From the NCBI GenBank assembly GCA_003509065.1, contig DODG01000029.1:1-9814 (forward strand): a stretch of DNA of 9,814 nt, in the 5' to 3' direction. The translations under genes were made by a program, and so were the position numbers. Below, one piece after another: positions 7,088-9,814 of this stretch. The DNA is from Acidobacteriota bacterium (GTDB lineage Bacteria; Acidobacteriota; Vicinamibacteria; Vicinamibacterales; UBA823). Within the stretch, counting starts at the first letter, position 1. Each line of letters opens with the position of its first letter. Under the pieces are notes generated by a model that saw only the letters and a list, made by a program, of their open reading frames with translations, was not told the DNA's origin and did not search any database.

Positions 7088-8565
7088 CTTCAGATACCCT
7101 TCATTCAAACCTCGCGCCAATTCAACGAGAGCGACTGTTTTTCGCCAGTTGCCTCGGCTTAATCGCGACGTCAATGTCGTTCGCTGTAATGGCCGACATT
7201 ATGAATCCGCTCAAAGAGACATTCGTTCTGACGAACCTACAAGTCGGGTACATCAGTGGTGCTCAACTCTGGGGCTTTGCGATATCGATAGTGATATTCG
7301 GCCCGTTCGTTGACATCGTTGGCATGCGATTCTTGCTTCGCCTGTCGCTCATCGCACACATTGTTGGTCCACTGCTCATGGTGTTTGCCACCGGTTTCTG
7401 GTCGTTACTGGGTGGAGCCCTGGTGATCAGCATTGCGAATGGCTTAATTGAAGCGACATGTAATCCTCTCATTGCCACTCTCTACCCCGACCAGAAGACC
7501 AAGAAACTGAACCACTTCCATGTTTGGTTTCCTGGCGGTATCGTGATCGGTGGCGTGCTAGGTTTCCTGTTCACGAAGTACGGTATTGGAACCTGGCACT
7601 GGAAGCTTGCCTTTGTCATGGTGCCCGCAATTGCCTATGGACTTTTGTTCACTGGCCAACGTTTTCCGCTGACCGAGCGTGTGCAATCTGGTGTCTCGAC
7701 CCGCGAAATGTTTAGGGCCACGTTAACGCGACCGCTATTCCTAGTACTTTTCTTCTGCATGATGCTCACCGCTTCGGTGGAACTCGGTCCAGGAAAGTGG
7801 ACACCCGCGATCTTTGCCGCCGTGGGAATTCCTGGCATTCTTCTCCTCGCATGGATCAACGGCTTGATGGCCATCATGCGTCAATTTGCTGGTCCAGTCG
7901 TGCATCGTCTCTCCGCGACCGGCGTCCTAACGGTCTGCGCCGTGGTTTCCGGCGTAGGACTCTGGTGGCTGAGTTACGCCGAAACGATGGGAGTAGCCTT
8001 TGCAGCCGGAGCGGTGTTCGCCATTGGTACGTCGTATTTTTGGCCAACAATGTTAGGTGTCGCAGCTGAGAGAATCCCGAAAGGAGGCGCGCTGGCTCTC
8101 GCTCTGCTTGGCGGTATTGGGGCGTTAACGGCAGGGGCTATCACTACGCCGATCATGGGACGGATTGCTGACGATTTCGGACACGAAAGACTGGACCCCG
8201 TCGAAACCAAGCAAGTACTAATCGAAGCGGTCGAAATATTGCCAGATTTGGCAGCCCAGGCAGAAAGAGAAGCGGGCGCTGAAATACAGGCCGCCGCCGA
8301 AGAAGCGCAGGGTGTCCTGACTGCAGCCTCGGTCGCTGGAGGACAATTACCGCCAATCGCCACCGCGACCGCTCTTCGAAGCGTAGCAAGGTTCGATAGT
8401 AATGCTGATTTCACAAGCCGTGCCTCGGCACTACTCGCCCCTGCGGACAATCACGGAGGTCGAATCTCGTTCCGCTATGTCTCTTCTCTCTGTATTCTGC
8501 TCACAATTATTTTTGGAATTTTGTACATGCGGGACCGAAAGCGTAGCACTTCCCGTACCGAATAA
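7084..8565 (+). CDS. MFS transporter, probable sugar permease
   Basis: A 493-residue major facilitator with about twelve hydrophobic segments. A motif A-like loop follows helix 2 (GPFVDIVGMR, 73-82). The helix 4-5 region has CNPLIATLYPD and NHFHVWFPGG (126-152), recalling NP-L and N-x-x-x-S/F patterns of the fucose/glucose/galactose:H+ symporter (FHS) branch. Between helix 11 (about 337-356) and helix 12 (about 463-482) lies a hydrophilic, Ala/Glu-rich segment of about 95 residues, beginning after ADDFGHERLD; ordinary MFS proteins have a short loop there. The start ATG lies inside the upstream stop (ATGA at 7084-7087), so translation is coupled to the isomerase/epimerase. It most likely imports the sugar that the neighbouring enzymes process; the substrate is unknown. 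Confidence 0.88.
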   Translation: MTSDTLHSNLAPIQRERLFFASCLGLIATSMSFAVMADIMNPLKETFVLTNLQVGYISGAQLWGFAISIVIFGPFVDIVGMRFLLRLSLIAHIVGPLLMVFATGFWSLLGGALVISIANGLIEATCNPLIATLYPDQKTKKLNHFHVWFPGGIVIGGVLGFLFTKYGIGTWHWKLAFVMVPAIAYGLLFTGQRFPLTERVQSGVSTREMFRATLTRPLFLVLFFCMMLTASVELGPGKWTPAIFAAVGIPGILLLAWINGLMAIMRQFAGPVVHRLSATGVLTVCAVVSGVGLWWLSYAETMGVAFAAGAVFAIGTSYFWPTMLGVAAERIPKGGALALALLGGIGALTAGAITTPIMGRIADDFGHERLDPVETKQVLIEAVEILPDLAAQAEREAGAEIQAAAEEAQGVLTAASVAGGQLPPIATATALRSVARFDSNADFTSRASALLAPADNHGGRISFRYVSSLCILLTIIFGILYMRDRKRSTSRTE

Positions 8566-8600
8566 ATTGCTAGTCTAACTGCCGAACCTCGATGCTCTCG

Positions 8601-9278
8601 TTACGAATCTCCCGGTACTCCATACCGAGGAGCTTCCTTCGGATTTAATGCTCGTGCAACGTAGTCATCCCTTTGTGGTTCGTACCGTTCCCAGAGGCGT
8701 CGCAGTTCGGCTATGGGATCGTCATCTGTCCAATCAACTCTAAGGTCGACCAAAGGCCACAGTTCGTTGGCCACAATGACCAGCGAGGACGAATGCAGAG
8801 GCCCCGCCTCCCCACCGGCATCATTACCCGCCTCTAGCGCCTGCAGTAGGCGATTCGCAAGATCAAGATGAGGCATGGAGAGAAAGGCGTCGAGCATCTT
8901 TTGGGGAACCGAGGTATTGGCCAGCATATTACCGGCAGCAATACAATGGTCACTGTCGACAATGGCATGAATGCCAAGCGTATGCTCACCGTTATGACTG
9001 GCAGTTTTCCCCGTGCTATCGACAACGATCACTTGTCTATAGTCAGAGAACTCATCCTGAGCCATCACGGATTCCAAACTCTCCGGCGCATTGCGGTTCT
9101 GCGCGAGCGCATCTAGCACCATGGGCCCGATACTCGGCAGTGTCACATTCTGAGTGGACACTGCACCCACCTTTGAACGAGCCCACGGACAACGACTACC
9201 AACAGAAATACTTGACGAACTAATCACCGCCCCAAACTGCCCTGTTTCACTGCAACACGCAATAAGTGAAAAAGTCAT
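8601..9278 (-). CDS. DUF1028 family protein
   Basis: A 225-residue protein matching the DUF1028 pattern (Pfam PF06267), thought to adopt an Ntn-hydrolase-like fold. Visible landmarks are the start MTFSLIACCSETGQFGAVISS, an AVSTQN strand, RQVIVVDSTGKTASHNGEH, AAGNMLAN with VPQKMLDAF, LANRLLQALEAG, AGGEAG and DLRVDW. The C-terminus is short and polar. The family's biochemical function is not established, though an amidohydrolase-type activity is often suspected. The start lies 10 bases after the Rid-family stop, so the two form one minus-strand operon. The gene converges with the MFS gene, leaving 35 bases between the stops with no recognisable terminator. Confidence 0.85.
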   Translation of the reverse strand: MTFSLIACCSETGQFGAVISSSSISVGSRCPWARSKVGAVSTQNVTLPSIGPMVLDALAQNRNAPESLESVMAQDEFSDYRQVIVVDSTGKTASHNGEHTLGIHAIVDSDHCIAAGNMLANTSVPQKMLDAFLSMPHLDLANRLLQALEAGNDAGGEAGPLHSSSLVIVANELWPLVDLRVDWTDDDPIAELRRLWERYEPQRDDYVARALNPKEAPRYGVPGDS

Positions 9279-9288
9279 GTTAATTAGT

Positions 9289-9702
9289 TCACTTGTCAGG
9301 AATTACGGCTATCACGTCAATCTCGACCAGCCAGTCTGGTTGCGCCAACCCTGATACGACTAATCCTGTGGATACGGGATACACACCTTTGAGCCACTTC
9401 CCAATTTCACGATAGACCGGTTCTCGATTACGAGCATCCGTGATGTAAGTCGTAGTCTTTACGACATGCGAGATTTCGCTACCTGCTTCTTCAAGGAGCT
9501 GTTTGACGTTCTTCATCGCCTGTTCAGTCTGCGCTCGCGGATCATCCTGGCCAACGAGTTGACCGCTAAAATCAGTGCCCACCTGACCTCTCAAGTAAAC
9601 GGTATTTCCAGCCCGAACAGCCTGACAGAGATCGTTATCAAGGTTCTGGTTGGGATAGGTGTCTTTAGTATTGAATGGGCGAACGCGTTTATGTGTGGAC
9701 AT
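9289..9702 (-). CDS. Rid family protein (YjgF/YER057c/UK114) without catalytic Arg
   Basis: A 137-residue Rid-family protein, the usual size for this trimeric fold. Landmarks are AGNTVYLRGQVGTDFSG near the N-terminus, QTEQAMKNVKQLLEEAG (the central helix), VVKTTTYITD, and the final LVEIDVIAVIP with the family's conserved Glu (E127). Archetypal RidA deaminates reactive enamine/imine intermediates and needs Arg105 (E. coli) in the PARS motif. Here the matching stretch reads PVSTG, placing Ser111 at that position, so imine deaminase activity is doubtful and a Rid4-7-like subgroup is more likely. I chose ATG 9702; a TTG at 9714 would add MSDQ. Neither start has a good Shine-Dalgarno sequence. It is the first gene of a probable operon with the DUF1028 gene 10 bases downstream. 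Confidence 0.88.
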   Translation of the reverse strand: MSTHKRVRPFNTKDTYPNQNLDNDLCQAVRAGNTVYLRGQVGTDFSGQLVGQDDPRAQTEQAMKNVKQLLEEAGSEISHVVKTTTYITDARNREPVYREIGKWLKGVYPVSTGLVVSGLAQPDWLVEIDVIAVIPDK

Positions 9703-9814
9703 CTGGTCACTCAACCAATTGATAGGAATCAGTCAGTCTGCTTTCTCTAACCTTGTGAAACGGGGTTTATCGACTAACTTCATCTGACAATCCCGCAGAT
9801 TTCTTAACGAAGTC

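Noticed and set aside
7974..8450. 158-codon minus-strand open frame opposite the MFS loop
   Set aside because: Its Ala/Ser/Pro-rich composition is what the antisense of an Ala/Glu-rich segment gives; it has no recognisable family and lies inside a solid gene.
8566..8600. Bidirectional terminator between the convergent MFS and DUF1028 genes
   Set aside because: The 35 bases contain no clear stem with flanking T/A runs.
9703..9714. TTG start adding four residues to the Rid protein
   Set aside because: ATG 9702 gives the normal family length, and no better ribosome binding site supports the TTG.

Overview
The window comes from a Gram-negative heterotrophic bacterium. Evidence for this is a periplasmic c-type cytochrome motif, membrane-anchored TPR proteins, an inner-membrane mechanosensitive channel very close in motif content to E. 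coli YbdG, and base composition near 50% GC. The YbdG resemblance points towards Proteobacteria (perhaps a marine gammaproteobacterium). The FG-GAP/TPR/cytochrome and sugar-isomerase/MFS gene types are also common in Planctomycetes, Verrucomicrobia and Acidobacteria. The lineage is therefore a guess. Only two starts (5837 and 7084) have a convincing Shine-Dalgarno sequence.

Region 1 (1-2788) is probably a surface or periplasmic module. It holds the C-terminal end of an FG-GAP/VCBS beta-propeller protein, then 18 bases later a membrane-anchored TPR protein. Facing them tail to tail is a second membrane-anchored TPR protein that ends in a CxxCH haem c site. The two TPR proteins align without gaps over 75 residues and look like paralogues. 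Region 2 (2913-4389) is a YbdG-type small-conductance mechanosensitive channel gene plus a 262-base spacer containing a 9-bp inverted repeat with a long loop.

Region 3 (4390-8565) looks like a sugar or uronate utilisation locus. A divergent member of the glucuronate/uronate isomerase family (minus strand) is transcribed away from a xylose-isomerase-like TIM-barrel isomerase/epimerase. That gene overlaps an MFS transporter by 4 bases. The 82-base divergent spacer has two small palindromes that could be operators. The transporter carries an unusual loop of about 95 residues before its last membrane helix. The uronate isomerase-like protein keeps the HxH and one Asp of the active site but lacks the family's usual His and Arg, so its substrate is open.

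Region 4 (8601-9702) is a two-gene minus-strand operon: a Rid-family (YjgF/YER057c/UK114) protein lacking the catalytic arginine of archetypal RidA, followed 10 bases later by a DUF1028 protein of the Ntn-hydrolase-like type. I see no RNA genes, CRISPR arrays, insertion sequences, phage genes or clear intrinsic terminators. Nothing in the window is convincingly a wholly new system. The most unusual points are the paired TPR/TPR-haem genes beside an FG-GAP protein, and the altered active sites in the isomerase-like and Rid proteins.
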